DNA of 44,609 bases from Trichococcus palustris (lineage in GTDB: Bacteria; Bacillota; Bacilli; Lactobacillales; Aerococcaceae): positions 1 through 44,609 of the forward strand of contig NZ_FOTD01000020.1 in assembly GCF_900114465.1 (NCBI RefSeq). The letters run 5' to 3'. Shown here piece after piece: positions 43,229 to 44,609 of the stretch. The translations under genes were made by a program, and so were the position numbers. The number at the start of each line of letters is the position of its first letter. The first letter of the stretch is position 1. The notes under the pieces are model-generated. The model ran no database searches. It saw nothing but the letters and a program-made list of their open reading frames with translations, and was not told where the DNA came from.

Positions 43229-44476
43229 ATGATTGAAAATTGGGAAAATAATATAGACGACTTTAAGAAGAAATGCCGCATCTTACATGACGTGACTAAA
43301 ATTGACGTTCGGTTAATGGATCAAGATGGCAATGTTCTTTTCCATCTCCTGGATTACCTTATCCCTGTCACACTTCAAAGTTTAGACAAAGAGTACCCTA
43401 CCATAATCAAGCAACTTAGAAAGGGTGAAACAAATCGTTATTACTATCATGTCAATTCTTTTAACCTTGAATACATTGCAACGGGAATTTGGATAAAAGG
43501 CGAATGTTGCGGGGCTGTTTTAATGGGTCCTTTTATTTCGAGTATACCTGGCATTCGATTTATCAGCGATATTGTTACGAAAAACAAAGCACCCATAAGC
43601 GAACGAAAATTACTCGAAGAATTTTATCAATCTTTATCCGTCGTTAGCAGAAAAAACTCCCAAAGCATAGGCGGATTGTTAGTAAATTTATTTGCACATA
43701 CTTATATTGAAACGCAATCGCTAGCGACAGAACGGGTTGCCTCCCCTCTCAATAGAGAAGAATTAAAGCTAGAAATGTCCGAGAGTAAAGAACAGATAGA
43801 GGAGCGGTTCCGATTAGAAAAAGAGATTGTGGACGCCATCGCCAAAGGAAATACAGATGAAATTGGACGTATTTTACACGACTACAACAAAGATATTTTA
43901 TTAAGCTTTTTTAATCGAATACCTGAAAGCACCATTAGATCTGCAAAGAATATCGCATTGGTTATGAACACGATTTCCAGAACCGCAGCTGAAAGAGGCG
44001 GTGTTCATCCCCTTTACATTCATAATATTTCCGAAAAATTTGCTATTTTGATTGAAAGAGCCTCCAGTCTTTCCGTCTTAAAACAGTTGGGGGAAACGAT
44101 GGTTTATGAATACTGTACAGCTGTAAGAGACTTTTCTACCCGTCATTATAGTCTTCTTGTTAAAAAGGCCGTGTATTACATCCATATGCATCTAGAAGAG
44201 GATTTATCATTATCTATAATTGCTGACGAGATTTACGTGAATGCCTCACATCTTTCACGTAAATTCAAAGCAGAAACTAACATGAGCATCATTGATTATA
44301 TTAATAAAAAGAGAGTAGAAGAGGCGAAACTCTACTTACAAAGGGGGAATGTATCGATTACAGAGGTTTCTCTTATGGTAGGATTCAATGATTTAAATTA
44401 TTTTAGTAGGGTATTTAAAAAAACTACTTCCATTTCTCCGTCGCAATATAGTAGGCGTTATAATTCTAGTCGGTAG
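43229..44476 (+). CDS. AraC-family regulator with PocR-like sensory domain
   Basis: A 415-residue regulator. The N-terminal part (about 1-170) resembles the PocR-type ligand domain found in Firmicute carbohydrate AraC regulators (DVTKIDVRLMDQDGNVLF ... IWIKGECCGAVLMGPF). A helical linker follows. The C-terminal 95 residues are the double helix-turn-helix (HLEEDLSLSIIADEIYVNAS, then VSITEVSLMVGFNDLNYFSRVFKK). GGAGG precedes ATG 43229. It diverges from the GH2 gene and probably activates it on sensing a sugar. The stop TAG (44474-44476) is directly against the border of the inverted tnpB element, so the last residues may be altered. Confidence 0.88.
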   Translation: MIENWENNIDDFKKKCRILHDVTKIDVRLMDQDGNVLFHLLDYLIPVTLQSLDKEYPTIIKQLRKGETNRYYYHVNSFNLEYIATGIWIKGECCGAVLMGPFISSIPGIRFISDIVTKNKAPISERKLLEEFYQSLSVVSRKNSQSIGGLLVNLFAHTYIETQSLATERVASPLNREELKLEMSESKEQIEERFRLEKEIVDAIAKGNTDEIGRILHDYNKDILLSFFNRIPESTIRSAKNIALVMNTISRTAAERGGVHPLYIHNISEKFAILIERASSLSVLKQLGETMVYEYCTAVRDFSTRHYSLLVKKAVYYIHMHLEEDLSLSIIADEIYVNASHLSRKFKAETNMSIIDYINKKRVEEAKLYLQRGNVSITEVSLMVGFNDLNYFSRVFKKTTSISPSQYSRRYNSSR

Positions 44477-44609
44477 TTGAACTACCCCCACCTACGCATT
44501 CGCTTAGAGGTGGGGGATTCCTACGAACACCGAAGTATCCCCCGGTTAATTGAGTAGGCTATCCCCACAGATTCCTGCGGTTAGAAGCCTTAAGGCTTCA
44601 TTCTTGATA
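44477..44609 (-). mobile_element. tnpB element, right end and 3' end of tnpB (inverted relative to the window start)
   Basis: A reverse-complement copy of bases 271-403. On the minus strand it encodes the last residues of TnpB ([20 protein letters not shown], stop at 44548-44546), then the right-end hairpin, ending in TTCAA at 44477. It differs from the left copy in a few bases (one changes the last residue T to N), so it is a separate insertion. Confidence 0.85.
44546..44609 (-). CDS. tnpB: TnpB, extreme C-terminus (partial)
   Basis: Only about 20 codons are inside the window, identical in protein to the left-end copy except for the final residue. The rest lies beyond the window edge. Confidence 0.8.
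   Translation of the reverse strand, partial: IKNEALRLLTAGICGDSLLN

Noticed and set aside
1-44609. CRISPR array, tRNA or rRNA
   Set aside because: No regularly spaced direct repeats, no tRNA-like cloverleaf or CCA-ended sequence and no rRNA-like stretch were seen on reading; not tested by software.

Overview
The window looks like a piece of a low-to-moderate GC Firmicutes chromosome, most likely Lactobacillales and perhaps Carnobacteriaceae/Trichococcus-like. The reasons are strong AGGAGG ribosome binding sites, cre-type catabolite sites, an M-box and a THI element in Firmicute form, GPH and DHA2 transporters, and FabV. The genus is an inference. Both ends lie inside copies of the same IS200/IS605-type tnpB element in opposite orientation (1-403 and 44477-44609). 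The window may therefore be a contig that broke at a repeat.

Layout. 1-403: 3' end of a tnpB element. 400-2324: two coupled YibE/F membrane protein genes. 2695-5964: MgtA-type Mg2+ P-type ATPase behind a promoter, an M-box Mg2+ riboswitch and an intrinsic terminator. 6054-7929: two-gene ABC exporter with an upstream palindrome. 8237-8911: PAP2 phosphatase. 9388-12445: thiamine-precursor ABC transporter operon behind a THI (TPP) riboswitch and terminator. 12518-14688: GC-rich adenine deaminase and a DUF2200 gene. 14747-15507: wrecked tnpB element. 15680-17375: GPH sugar symporter with a near-consensus promoter and two cre sites. 17400-17990: gene-free repeat zone. 17992-19830: FtsH protease.

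20095-28060 is the core accessory feature: a complete Wadjet-type plasmid-defence operon in the order jetD-jetA-jetB-jetC. The genes overlap or nearly touch, the promoter carries a perfect 22-bp palindrome at the predicted start of transcription, and a terminator follows jetC. JetA, JetB and JetC are the kleisin, KITE and SMC-like ATPase of a MukBEF-like loop extruder. JetD is the TOPRIM nuclease that cuts small circular DNA.

28374-44476: ureidoglycolate dehydrogenase (allD) with a perfect cre site; an FMN reductase behind a palindrome; an intact tnpB-only element; an FAD-linked oxidoreductase whose upstream region is cut off by that element; a DUF2975 gene frameshifted by a 10-bp tandem repeat, beside a truncated paralogue; fabV; a decayed radC; a TetR/DHA2 efflux pair; a small monooxygenase; and a GH2 beta-galactosidase diverging from its probable AraC regulator. 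Several dispersed repeats (161 nt x2; a hairpin family x4) and remnants occupy the gaps, as expected of an accessory region shaped by small mobile elements. No tRNA, rRNA or CRISPR array was seen.
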